The translations under genes were made by a program, and so were the position numbers. DNA of 64,000 nucleotides from Pseudomonadota bacterium (lineage in GTDB: Bacteria > Pseudomonadota > Gammaproteobacteria > Burkholderiales > Rhodocyclaceae): NCBI GenBank assembly GCA_018241685.1, contig JAFEDJ010000067.1:186001-250000 (forward strand). Direction: 5' to 3'. The notes under the pieces were generated by a model, which searched no databases, had not been told where the DNA came from, and saw only the letters and a program-made list of their open reading frames with translations. This document shows, piece after piece, positions 38,236 to 46,240 of the stretch (the first letter of the stretch is position 1; every line of letters begins with the position of its first letter).

Positions 38236-40104
38236 TCAGCGCGCGATCTTGGGCAGCTTGAATGCCCAGAACGAGGAGCCTTGGGTGACCTGCTTGGTCA
38301 GCTCGGCCATGTCGCCGCCCCACAGGGGCACGGCGCCGCCGTAACCCGAGGAGATGCCGACGTATTGCTCTCCGTCCATTTCCCAGGTGATGGGCACGGA
38401 GACGATGCCGGAGCCGGTCTGGAACTTCCACAGTTCCTTACCCGTCTTGGCGTCGAAGGCCTTGATGAAGCCGTCGGAGGTGCCGGTGAACAGCAGCCCG
38501 CCGGCTGTGGTGAGCGTGCCGGCCCACAGGGGGAACTTCTCCTTGTGTTCCCAAGCGATCTTGCCGGTCTTCGGGTCGATGGCGCGCAGGGTGCCGACGT
38601 GGTCGTCGAACAGGCGCTTGATGCGGAAGCCCTGGCCCAGGTAGGCGGAGCCGGCCTTGTAGGTCAGGTGCTCGGTCCAGTAGTCCATCGCCCAGTGGTT
38701 GGCCGGGATGTAGAACAGGCCGGTATCCGGGCTGTAAGACATGGGCATCCAGTTGGTGCCGCCCAGGAAGGGCGGCGAGACGAAGACGCTGTCGCCCTTG
38801 TCGGCGCCGGCCTTGGGCTCGGGCGGACGGTTGCCGGTCTCGATCGGCTTGCCGGCGGCCACGTCCCAGCCCTTGGCCCAGGTGATGCCTTCCACGAAGG
38901 GCCAAGCACCGATCAGCGCGGTGGGCTTGTTGGGATAGCCGGCGCCGTTGGTGAGCTTCTCCCGGTCGGTGACGAAGAAGAAGCCGTTGCGGTCGGCGTG
39001 GGCCGAGGCCTTGACGAGCTTGCCGGTCTTCGGGTCCTTGTACTCGAAGAGGACCACCGAGTTGTTGCCGGAGAAGTCCCAGGCGTCGTTGGGAGTGTGC
39101 TGGAAGAAGCCCTTCAGTTCGCCGGTGCTGGCATCAACATAGGCTTGGCCGGACGTGAACAGGCTCGGCCAGTTGCGCGGATCGTCACCTTCCTGGGTGC
39201 GCTTCCAGGTGTTCCACGGGGCCGGGTTGCCGGTGCCGACAACCACCATGTTCTTCTCGATGTCGAAGCTGGCGGTCTGCCACGGGGCGCCGCCGCCGTG
39301 GTCCCAGGCTTCGGTGAGCTTGCCGTCCTTGTCCTTCGGCCACGACGGCGCGCTGGCATCGCCGGTGGGCGTGCTGTCTTTGCCGTTGAGGCGGCCCATG
39401 TGGCCTTCGACCATCGGACGGGCCCATACTTCCTCGCCGGTATCCGGGTCACGGGCGAACAGCCAGCCGACCACGCCGAACTCGTCGCCGGACGATCCAT
39501 GTACCAGCAGCACCTTGCCGCTCTTCTGATCCTTGATGACGAAGGGGGCGCCGGTCATCGTGTAGCCGACCTTGTGGTCACCCCACTTCTTCTTCCACAC
39601 GACCTTGCCGGTGTCCTTGTTGAGGGCCACGATGCCGGCGTCGAGGGTGCCGAAGAAGATCTTGTCGCCATATAGCGCGGCGCCGCGGTTGACCACGTCG
39701 CAGCACGGACGGATGTCTTCCGGCAGACGGGCTTCGTATTCCCACAGGCGCTTGCCGGTGCGGGCGTCTACGGCATAGATTCGCGAGTAGGAGGCGGTGA
39801 CGTACACCACGCCGTCATGTACCAGTGCCTGGCCTTCCTGGCCGCGCTGCTTCTCACCGCCGAAGGAGAAGCTCCACACCGGCACGAGGCCGGCGACGTT
39901 TTTCGTATTGACGCTCTTCAGCGTGCTGTGGCGCTGGGCTTTCAGGCCCAGGCCGTAGGTCAGTACATCGCCGGGGGTCTTGTCGTCGTTCTTGATGTCG
40001 TCCCAGCTCACCGTGGTGCCGGCGGCGTGGGCTGCGGTGCCGAAGGTGCTGGTCAGGGCAAGGGCCAGCAGCCCGGGGATCAGTTTCAAACGTCTGGATT
40101 TCAT
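38236..40104 (-). CDS. PQQ-dependent alcohol dehydrogenase (Ca-type)
   Basis: The protein has 622 residues from ATG 40104, with a signal peptide (LIPGLLALALTSTFGTAAHA). It is a periplasmic quinoprotein that oxidises primary alcohols to aldehydes. The eight-bladed propeller shows repeated W motifs (AVDARTGKRLWEYEA, ALNKDTGKVVWKKKW, AIDPKTGKIAWEHKEK, AFDAKTGKELWKFQTG). The vicinal disulfide RPCCDVVNRG (about 133) lies over PQQ. The catalytic Asp is in HTPNDAWDFSGNN. Two residues after it stands Ser, not the second Asp of lanthanide enzymes, so this is a calcium-type enzyme. It is divergent from a NarL-type regulator. Confidence 0.88.
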   Translation of the reverse strand: MKSRRLKLIPGLLALALTSTFGTAAHAAGTTVSWDDIKNDDKTPGDVLTYGLGLKAQRHSTLKSVNTKNVAGLVPVWSFSFGGEKQRGQEGQALVHDGVVYVTASYSRIYAVDARTGKRLWEYEARLPEDIRPCCDVVNRGAALYGDKIFFGTLDAGIVALNKDTGKVVWKKKWGDHKVGYTMTGAPFVIKDQKSGKVLLVHGSSGDEFGVVGWLFARDPDTGEEVWARPMVEGHMGRLNGKDSTPTGDASAPSWPKDKDGKLTEAWDHGGGAPWQTASFDIEKNMVVVGTGNPAPWNTWKRTQEGDDPRNWPSLFTSGQAYVDASTGELKGFFQHTPNDAWDFSGNNSVVLFEYKDPKTGKLVKASAHADRNGFFFVTDREKLTNGAGYPNKPTALIGAWPFVEGITWAKGWDVAAGKPIETGNRPPEPKAGADKGDSVFVSPPFLGGTNWMPMSYSPDTGLFYIPANHWAMDYWTEHLTYKAGSAYLGQGFRIKRLFDDHVGTLRAIDPKTGKIAWEHKEKFPLWAGTLTTAGGLLFTGTSDGFIKAFDAKTGKELWKFQTGSGIVSVPITWEMDGEQYVGISSGYGGAVPLWGGDMAELTKQVTQGSSFWAFKLPKIAR

Positions 40105-40312
40105 GGTCGGTTCTTGTCTCCGCATCGTTGTCGTTCGGGGCCTGGAACCCGCCTCCCGGCTGTCGCGGTTCCAGCGCGATGGAGTATGGAAGCGGCCACC
40201 GGCGACGTCGCGGGAAGAGCTCCCCGCATCCCTGGGAAATATTCCTGACGTGCATCCCGCCCCGCTGCGGTGGCATGCCTACCGATTATGATTCGCCGGG
40301 CAGGAGGAACCG

Positions 40313-40951
40313 ATGATTCGCATCATGCTGGTCGAGGACCATACGGTCGTGCGCAATGGGTATCGGCGTCTGTTCGATGCCGAGGAGGATATGAAGGTGG
40401 TGGCGGAGGCTGCGTCGGCTGACGAGGCTTATGCCTGCCTGAGCGCGGGGGACGTCGACCTGGCGGTGGTCGACCTGAACCTGCGCGGCAGCAGCGGCCT
40501 GGATGCCATCCGCCGTATGCTGGCGCGGGAGCGAGGCCTGAAGATCCTGGTGATCTCCATGCACGACAATCCGAGCTATGTCACGCAGGCCATCCGGCTG
40601 GGGGCGCTCGGCTACGTAACCAAATGCAGTGAGCCGGACGAGATGCTCGAGGCGATCCGGCAGGTCACCGAGGGGCGGCGTTTCCTGTCGGCCGACATCG
40701 CCCAGGTGCTGGCCAGCGCGGCGCTGGAGGGGGATGCGTTGCTGGCGCGTCTGACGCCCAAGGAGTTCGACGTGCTGTGCATGGTCGTCACCGGCGAATC
40801 CACTACCAGCGTGGCCGAGACGCTGCATCTGAGTCCGAAGACCATTTACAACCACATGACCGCGATCCGTCAGAAGCTGGAGGTCGACAACGACTTCAAG
40901 CTGATCCAGCTGGCGGCGCGTTTCGGGTTGGTGCAGTTGTCGCAGCGTTAG
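40313..40951 (+). CDS. NarL/LuxR-type response regulator
   Basis: The protein has 212 residues from ATG 40313 behind CAGGAGGAACCG. The receiver is at 1-120, with the acidic pair in MLVEDHTVV, the phospho-Asp in LAVVDLNLRGSSG and Lys in YVTKCSEPDEML. The LuxR-type helix-turn-helix is LTPKEFDVLCMVV ... VAETLHLSPKTIYNHMTAI. It is divergent from the PQQ dehydrogenase, with 208 bases between. In other bacteria related regulators (ExaE/PedR type) switch on alcohol-oxidation genes, so control of the neighbour is likely. No kinase adjoins it directly. Confidence 0.85.
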   Translation: MIRIMLVEDHTVVRNGYRRLFDAEEDMKVVAEAASADEAYACLSAGDVDLAVVDLNLRGSSGLDAIRRMLARERGLKILVISMHDNPSYVTQAIRLGALGYVTKCSEPDEMLEAIRQVTEGRRFLSADIAQVLASAALEGDALLARLTPKEFDVLCMVVTGESTTSVAETLHLSPKTIYNHMTAIRQKLEVDNDFKLIQLAARFGLVQLSQR

Positions 40952-40978
40952 GGCGTGGTTTTTCCTGTCGGGCCGTAC

Positions 40979-42373
40979 TCAGCACGCAGACTGGATTTCT
41001 TCCCGCTCGCATCCAGGGGCTGAATGTTCCGTGCCGATCCAGCCTGGCGCTGTGCCACGCCGTTTCTTGATTGAATACATCGCCTGATCAGCGGCATCCA
41101 GCAACTGGGCTTCGGTCTTGCCGTCGCAAGGATAAAAGGCCATGCCACAGCTGAGCGACAGGCTCAGGTTCAGGCCGCCGGCAACGATATGACGGCCGGT
41201 GTCTTCGATTTTCTGGAGGATCCCAAGGACCGACTGCCGGTCGCCGACGCCAGGAAGTATAAGGACGAATTCGTCACCGCCCAGGCGGGCGATGGTGTCC
41301 GTGTCGCGGACACAGTGGTTCAGTTGTGTGCCGATTGCATTGAGTACCTCGTCGCCTGTCGCGTGGCCATAGCGGTCATTGATGAGCTTGAAGTCGTCCA
41401 GATCCACGAAAGCGAGGGCGAAGACGCTCGACGTGCGGTGGGCACGGTGGATCTCCTGGCTCAGGCGATCCAGGAAAAGGTTGCGGTTGGGCAGGCCGGT
41501 CACCCGGTCGTAGTTGGCCAAGTGGTTGATGCGGGCGTGCTGCAGGACGTGTTCGGTGATGTCGTGCATGCTGGCCACGTAGTGGGTGAGATGGCCTTGT
41601 TCGTCCACGAAGGGGCGGATGAACTCGTTGGCGTAGAAGCGGGTGCCGTCCTTGCGCTGGTTGGCGATCACGCAGCGGAATTCATCACCGCAGTTCAGGA
41701 TCGACCACATGCGATCGTAAAAGGCGGCCGGCTGGACTCCAGATTTGAGGATAGCCGGCGTGCGCCCCTCGATTTCGGCCTGCGGGAACCCGGTCAGACT
41801 CGTGAAGGCCGGGTTGGTGTGCTGAATATGGCCGTTGCGGTCAGTGATGAAGATCGCCGTGTCGTCGTCCTGGATCGATCTGACCAAGCGAGCGAGTCCG
41901 TTCCCGCGCTGGGCGTGGCCGAGGCATTCGGGCTGGATGTTCAGGACGAAGCCGCGTCCGCGGTCCAGCTTGAGGTAGTCGATGGTAATGCTGACGGGAA
42001 AACGGCGTCCCGCCGCGTCGCGTCCGTGGAAACGGCGCCACTGGGTGCCGCCGGGGGTGAAGTGTGCAAAGGCGAGGTTGTAGCCGGGGGTGTTGCCACG
42101 TAGCGGCAGGTCCGGGATGAGGGCATTGATGTGCATGTCGATGACCCGGGATATTTCGTAGCCGAACAGTTGCCCTGCCGCCAGGCTGCACAGTCGAATC
42201 TGGCCACCCTGGTTGAGGATCAGCGTCGCGCTGTCTGGCAGGGAGGGCACGCGGCTCCGTATGTTGTAGCCCGTGTCCGGCAGCGGAAGGACCATTTCGT
42301 TGAAGGTCGTGACCACCATCCGGGCGTCACTTGTGGTCGTTTCGACGCCTTGATGCGTATCGGGCTTGATCAT
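40979..42373 (-). CDS. PAS-PAS diguanylate cyclase
   Basis: The protein has 464 residues. Two PAS domains lie at about 45-150 (ATLILNQGGQIRLCSLAAGQ) and 160-285 (DDDTAIFITDRNGHIQHTNP, GRTPAILKSGVQPAAFYDRM). The GGDEF domain at about 295-440 has YDRVTGLPNRNLFLDRL and RLGGDEFVLIL, so the active site is intact. RDTD lies before it, a possible inhibitory I-site (RxxD). No membrane segment. The tail after 440 is a disordered run with two Cys. It converges with the response regulator gene. Confidence 0.88.
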   Translation of the reverse strand: MIKPDTHQGVETTTSDARMVVTTFNEMVLPLPDTGYNIRSRVPSLPDSATLILNQGGQIRLCSLAAGQLFGYEISRVIDMHINALIPDLPLRGNTPGYNLAFAHFTPGGTQWRRFHGRDAAGRRFPVSITIDYLKLDRGRGFVLNIQPECLGHAQRGNGLARLVRSIQDDDTAIFITDRNGHIQHTNPAFTSLTGFPQAEIEGRTPAILKSGVQPAAFYDRMWSILNCGDEFRCVIANQRKDGTRFYANEFIRPFVDEQGHLTHYVASMHDITEHVLQHARINHLANYDRVTGLPNRNLFLDRLSQEIHRAHRTSSVFALAFVDLDDFKLINDRYGHATGDEVLNAIGTQLNHCVRDTDTIARLGGDEFVLILPGVGDRQSVLGILQKIEDTGRHIVAGGLNLSLSLSCGMAFYPCDGKTEAQLLDAADQAMYSIKKRRGTAPGWIGTEHSAPGCEREEIQSAC

Positions 42374-42499
42374 GATCCTTCCTCCCGTGCGAGCCAGTTG
42401 TGTCTTGTCGTGATGCGTCTCGTGTCATCGGCAGGGGGCCGACCGCGCGTGTGACTCATTGCAACGCAATGCGGGCCGGCGGCAAATAAGGCTGGGTAC

Positions 42500-42517
42500 C
42501 TACGTGTCGATACGTAG
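42500..42517. promoter_or_regulatory. palindrome at the end of the FixJ-type gene
   Basis: CTACGTG-TCGA-TACGTAG, arms matching at 6 of 7 positions. It encodes the last codons and the stop of the response regulator, and resembles the perfect palindrome at 45539-45558. Confidence 0.55.
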
Positions 42518-43009
42518 TGGCGATGGCTGCCCCGCGGTGGCCAGTTTGAGGATCTCGAACTCCCTTTCGGTCAGGGATTCGAGCCTCCTGCGTGCATTTT
42601 GTCGAACCCGTTGGGCTTGGCGCCGTGCGTGGGCGAGAGCTAGGGCGCTTTGCACGCGATCCAGCAGCAGGGCACCGTCCACCGGCTTGGTCAGGAAGTC
42701 TGCAGCACCTGCCTTCATGGCGCGTACCGTAGTCGGAACGTCGCCATGGGCGCTGAGGAAAATGGTCGGTAGCATGCAACCCCGCTGGTTGAGTTCTTCC
42801 TGCAACTCGAAACCGCTCATTCCCTCCATCCGCATGTCAAGGATCAGGCAGCCGCGGATCTCTGCATCCAGGCCGGCCAGGAAGGCTTCCGCGCTGGGAT
42901 AGGTCCGGCAGTTCAGGCCGACTGTCTCGATCAGGAGAGAGATGCTGTCACGCACAGCGGCGTCGTCATCGACGAGGTAGACGGTGTCGGATTCGATCGG
43001 CTGGTTCAT
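42500..43009 (-). CDS. FixJ-type response regulator truncated in its DNA-binding domain
   Basis: The protein has 169 residues, against about 200-210 for the family. The receiver is complete: YLVDDDAAVRDSISLLI, phospho-Asp in CLILDMRMEGMSG, Thr/Ser in IFLSAHGDV and Lys in FLTKPVDGALL. After a helical linker the LuxR-type helix-turn-helix begins (RLESLTEREFEILKLATAGQ). It then stops after PSPLRIDT, so the recognition helix is missing. The last codons fall in the palindrome at 42500-42517. The upstream kinase gene overlaps by four bases (ATGA), so the two are a pair. Either the regulator is broken or it works without DNA binding. Confidence 0.82.
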   Translation of the reverse strand: MNQPIESDTVYLVDDDAAVRDSISLLIETVGLNCRTYPSAEAFLAGLDAEIRGCLILDMRMEGMSGFELQEELNQRGCMLPTIFLSAHGDVPTTVRAMKAGAADFLTKPVDGALLLDRVQSALALAHARRQAQRVRQNARRRLESLTEREFEILKLATAGQPSPLRIDT

Positions 43010-45282
43010 TTGGCGTAGAGAAGGGTGAAATGGAAGGTCGTCCTTGCTCCCAGTGCCGATTCAACCCAGATCGTGCCACCGTGGGCTTCGACCAGGTGGC
43101 GGGTGATGGCCAGGCCCATGCCCAGACCATAGGGCTTGGTGGTGAAGAAGGGGTCGAAGACCCGGCGCAAGATCGCTTCGTCCATGCCAGGGCCGCAGTC
43201 CTCGACGGACAGCAGTGCCATGTCCGGCTCCGCGTGGGTACGCACACGCACCGTAACGACAGGCTGCGGAACCGCTGCACCGAGCATGGCTTCGACGGCG
43301 TTCTGGATCAGGACGATAAGGATCTTGTCCACCTGAACCCGGTTGGCGAGTACCGGGGGCAGGCCAGGTGCAAGGTCGACGATCGGTTCGAAGCCGCCTA
43401 TGCCGATCGACTCAACGAAGCGGAGGGCGCGGCGTACTGCCTTGTTCAGGTCCACCGCCTCCTTCGGCGCGTCGCCTTTGTGGAGGAACGCGATCAGTTC
43501 GCGGACCACCCGCCCGGCCCGCTGAGCCTGCTCCATCGACCGGGCGAGCGCGTGTTGCAAGCGTTCGGGGGCCGGACTGGTCTGCTGCAGCATGCGCATC
43601 GCGGCCTCCGAGTAGGCCGCAACCGCGTTGAGGGGCTGATTCAGTTCGTGGGCGATGGCGGCGGCGGTTTGGCTGGCGACCTGCAGTGTCAGCATCTGTT
43701 CGAGTTCCCGGCGGAGTGCGCGCAGCGCGGTTTCGTTCCGCTCGCGTTCGCTGATGTCGCGGATAAAGGCGAAGTGATGTCCGCCGGCGGCGGCCGAGTA
43801 GGAGCAACTCACTTCCACCGGCCATATCTCGCCATCCTTCGCACGGTGCAGGGTTTCGAAACAATCGCTCCCTGTCAGCTTTACTCTCTGGATATGGGCT
43901 TGCACTTCCTCGGGTGACTCGCTGGCTTCGAGTGCCCCTATGTCCATCGCCAGCAACTCCTCGCGGCTGTAGCCGGAGCTGCGGACATACGCGTCGTTGA
44001 CGGTCAGCAGGTGGCCGCGCTCATTGAGCATCCAGTAGCCATCAGGGGCTGTTTCGATGGCGGCTTGATATTGAGCATTTTGTACCGCCAGCGCTGCTGC
44101 AGCTTCCTTGCGTGCCGAGATGTCCTCCGTGAAAATCACGATACCTCCTACTGCATTGTCCGATGTAAACCATGGTCGGACTTCCCAGCGCAGCCATTGC
44201 ACGTTCCCATTGAGCCGCTCGAAGCGGTCTTCTTCGGTGCGTATGACTTCTCCAGCAAGGCCGCGACGATGAACCGCCCGCCAGGCATCTGTCACTTCTG
44301 GGAATACGACGTAGTGCGATACGCCCAGAATATCGTGCCCCTCCAGGCCGTAATCCGCGAGCCAGCGGCGACTTACGGCCAGATAGCGCATTTCGCGATC
44401 GAACATGGCCAGCGCTGCAGGGGCGTGGTCCATCAATAACTGAAGGCGGGCTTCACTTGCACGTTGAGCCGCTTCAGCCATCTTCTTGGCGGTAATGTTC
44501 TCCTTTATCCCTGCAAAGTGGCTTATTTGCCCGTCGTCATTTCTGATCGGCGAGATGATGGCCGATTCCCAATAAAGGGTGCCGTTCTTGCGGCGATTCT
44601 GGAATTCGCCGTACCACACTTTGCCGGCCTTGATGGTTCGCCACAGTTGTTCATAATCTTGAGCCGCGGTGTGGCCGGATTTCAGGATGCTTGGCTTCAT
44701 GCCGATTACGTCGACGGCGTTGTAGCCGGATATTTCGGTGAAGGCCGGATTGACGTATTCGATGATGCCGTTGGTGTCGGTGATGATGACGGCGCTGGCG
44801 GACTGCTCTATCACCCGCGAGAACTTGCGCAAGCCTTCTTCAGCCTGTTTGCGGGAGTGAATGTCCTCGACGACTGCGATGAGATATTCCGGCTGGCCAT
44901 CCGGCGTGCGTACGACCGATACGCCGAAAGTCACCCAAACAGTCTGACCATCCTTGCGGATGCAGCGTCTTTCCTTGGTGCATTTGCTCGTTCCGCCGCT
45001 GGATAGCTGTGCGAGGCTGGCTACGGTGACGTCCCGGTCGTCCGGATGTACCAGATCCTGCAGCCGCAGCTGGCGCAGTTCGGACTGGCCGTAGCCTAGA
45101 ATCTCAACGAGTCGCTCATTGACTCGCAACCAGCCTCCGTCCAGAGCCAGCAGCGCGAATCCGACGGCAGCCTGTTCGAAGGCGGCGTCGAGACAGTTCC
45201 ATTCCGAGCCGGCTCGCGCTGACCGTGGCTTCAAGCGTCGCAGCCGTTTGCCGGCAACATGCTTTGGGTGCATCCGTGTCAT
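43006..45282 (-). CDS. multi-PAS sensor histidine kinase (FixL-like)
   Basis: The protein has 758 residues and no membrane helix. PAS domains are at about 30-150 (AAVGFALLALDGGWLRVNER), 150-270 (ASAVIITDTNGIIEYVNPAF), 280-400 and 405-525 (GYWMLNERGHLLTVNDAYV). HisKA has AAAIAHELNQPLNAVAAYSE, with His about 558. The HATPase has VEDCGPGMDEAI and GLGMGLAITRHLVEAHGG. The LNQPLNA form of the H-box is that of FixL/DctB-type kinases that pair with FixJ- or NtrC-type regulators. It is co-translated with the truncated regulator at 42500. Confidence 0.88.
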   Translation of the reverse strand: MTRMHPKHVAGKRLRRLKPRSARAGSEWNCLDAAFEQAAVGFALLALDGGWLRVNERLVEILGYGQSELRQLRLQDLVHPDDRDVTVASLAQLSSGGTSKCTKERRCIRKDGQTVWVTFGVSVVRTPDGQPEYLIAVVEDIHSRKQAEEGLRKFSRVIEQSASAVIITDTNGIIEYVNPAFTEISGYNAVDVIGMKPSILKSGHTAAQDYEQLWRTIKAGKVWYGEFQNRRKNGTLYWESAIISPIRNDDGQISHFAGIKENITAKKMAEAAQRASEARLQLLMDHAPAALAMFDREMRYLAVSRRWLADYGLEGHDILGVSHYVVFPEVTDAWRAVHRRGLAGEVIRTEEDRFERLNGNVQWLRWEVRPWFTSDNAVGGIVIFTEDISARKEAAAALAVQNAQYQAAIETAPDGYWMLNERGHLLTVNDAYVRSSGYSREELLAMDIGALEASESPEEVQAHIQRVKLTGSDCFETLHRAKDGEIWPVEVSCSYSAAAGGHHFAFIRDISERERNETALRALRRELEQMLTLQVASQTAAAIAHELNQPLNAVAAYSEAAMRMLQQTSPAPERLQHALARSMEQAQRAGRVVRELIAFLHKGDAPKEAVDLNKAVRRALRFVESIGIGGFEPIVDLAPGLPPVLANRVQVDKILIVLIQNAVEAMLGAAVPQPVVTVRVRTHAEPDMALLSVEDCGPGMDEAILRRVFDPFFTTKPYGLGMGLAITRHLVEAHGGTIWVESALGARTTFHFTLLYAK

Positions 45283-45609
45283 TCCATGTCCCCTCTACGC
45301 GCCGGTTTGCAGGTCGGGCGGCAGCCTCCCTGGTTGGTAGGCTGATGATGGCCGGTCTTTATTGATCGCCTATTTGACGGGCGTCAATTCTGTCCTGGCA
45401 TCTTGCCAGCCTGCTACAGAAATAGCCGCGATCCGTGTCACGGATGATTGCGGGAAACAGAGCTATTTGACCGGCGATAGCTCGAGAACGAAAAAAGTGA
45501 AATTAGGTGTCAACTCTTGTCTCTATTTTTATCCTTTTCCTACGTGTTGGCACGTAGGTGTTTGGTTGTATTGGATTGGATATTTCATTTAAGGACTATA
45601 GAAAAAAGA
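45283..45609. promoter_or_regulatory. divergent intergenic region with perfect palindrome
   Basis: There is no gene in these 327 bases. CCTACGTG (45539-45546) and CACGTAGG (45551-45558) are perfect inverted arms around TTGG, 52 bases before the GGDEF-like start. The position suits an activator site, perhaps for a FixJ/LuxR-type regulator. The stretch 45490-45600 is AT-rich. Confidence 0.55.
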
Positions 45610-46125
45610 ATGTCGCCAGACAAATTGACGGATGAGGAGGAAGAAATGAGGGACATGCTGACCGGGTTGCCGGATCGCTCCATGTTCATGGACATACTGC
45701 GACAGACGGTGGAAAGAGGAGAGCTGCACGGTAACTGCTGCGCAGTGGTGCTTGTTACGCTCGATGGCTTGCCTGAAGTTAACCTGCGCAACGGGCGCAG
45801 TGCCGGCGATGCTGTGTTGCGCTCGGCGGCGGACAGCCTGCGTGGCTGCATCAGCGAACGCGACATGGTGGCCAGGGTTGCAGGTAATGCGTTTGCGTTG
45901 ATCTTGTCGGATGTGCACCGACGCGCGGACATTCAGCGGGTAGTGGCGGATTTGCGAGCGGCGTTGTCGCTTGGGGTCATGGATGATGACTTGTACCTTC
46001 CGATCCAGGCGAGTCTCGGCGTGGATGTCTACCCAGAGGGCGGAAAGGATCCTGCGGGACTGTTGGCTCGGGCAGGCCGGGGGGCGACAGGAGGGGCGGC
46101 AGCAGTCAGAGCGATGCGTCACTGA
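45610..46125 (+). CDS. GGDEF-fold protein with degenerate active site
   Basis: The protein has 171 residues from ATG 45610 (MSPDKLTDEEEEMRD); the longer frame upstream is rejected because it crosses the palindrome region. It reads DMLTGLPDRSMFMDILRQTV like a diguanylate cyclase, then AGDAVLRSAADSLRGCI. Where GGDEF should be it has ARVAGNAFALILSD. The metal- and GTP-binding acids are lost and it cannot be a cyclase. It has no other domain. It may bind GTP or c-di-GMP or act as a partner. Divergent from the kinase gene at 43006-45282. Confidence 0.78.
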   Translation: MSPDKLTDEEEEMRDMLTGLPDRSMFMDILRQTVERGELHGNCCAVVLVTLDGLPEVNLRNGRSAGDAVLRSAADSLRGCISERDMVARVAGNAFALILSDVHRRADIQRVVADLRAALSLGVMDDDLYLPIQASLGVDVYPEGGKDPAGLLARAGRGATGGAAAVRAMRH

Positions 46126-46158
46126 TCTGTTTGTTGGGAGGAGAGGCGCGGCCGCCGT

Positions 46159-46191
46159 TAAAAAAACGGCGGCCGTTTTACTGGCCGCCGT
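46159..46191 (-). terminator. rho-independent terminator of the lactate operon
   Basis: On the minus strand ACGGCGGCC pairs perfectly with GGCCGCCGT over an 8-base loop and is followed by a T-run of seven, 50 bases after the lctP stop. Confidence 0.85.
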
Positions 46192-46240
46192 CGAGGCTCC
46201 CAGGGGACGCATCTCCCCGTTCTGAAGAAGTCTCAGCCGA

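Noticed and set aside
38236..40104. Lanthanide-dependent (XoxF/PedH) identity for the PQQ dehydrogenase
   Set aside because: The second Asp two residues after the catalytic Asp is replaced by Ser.
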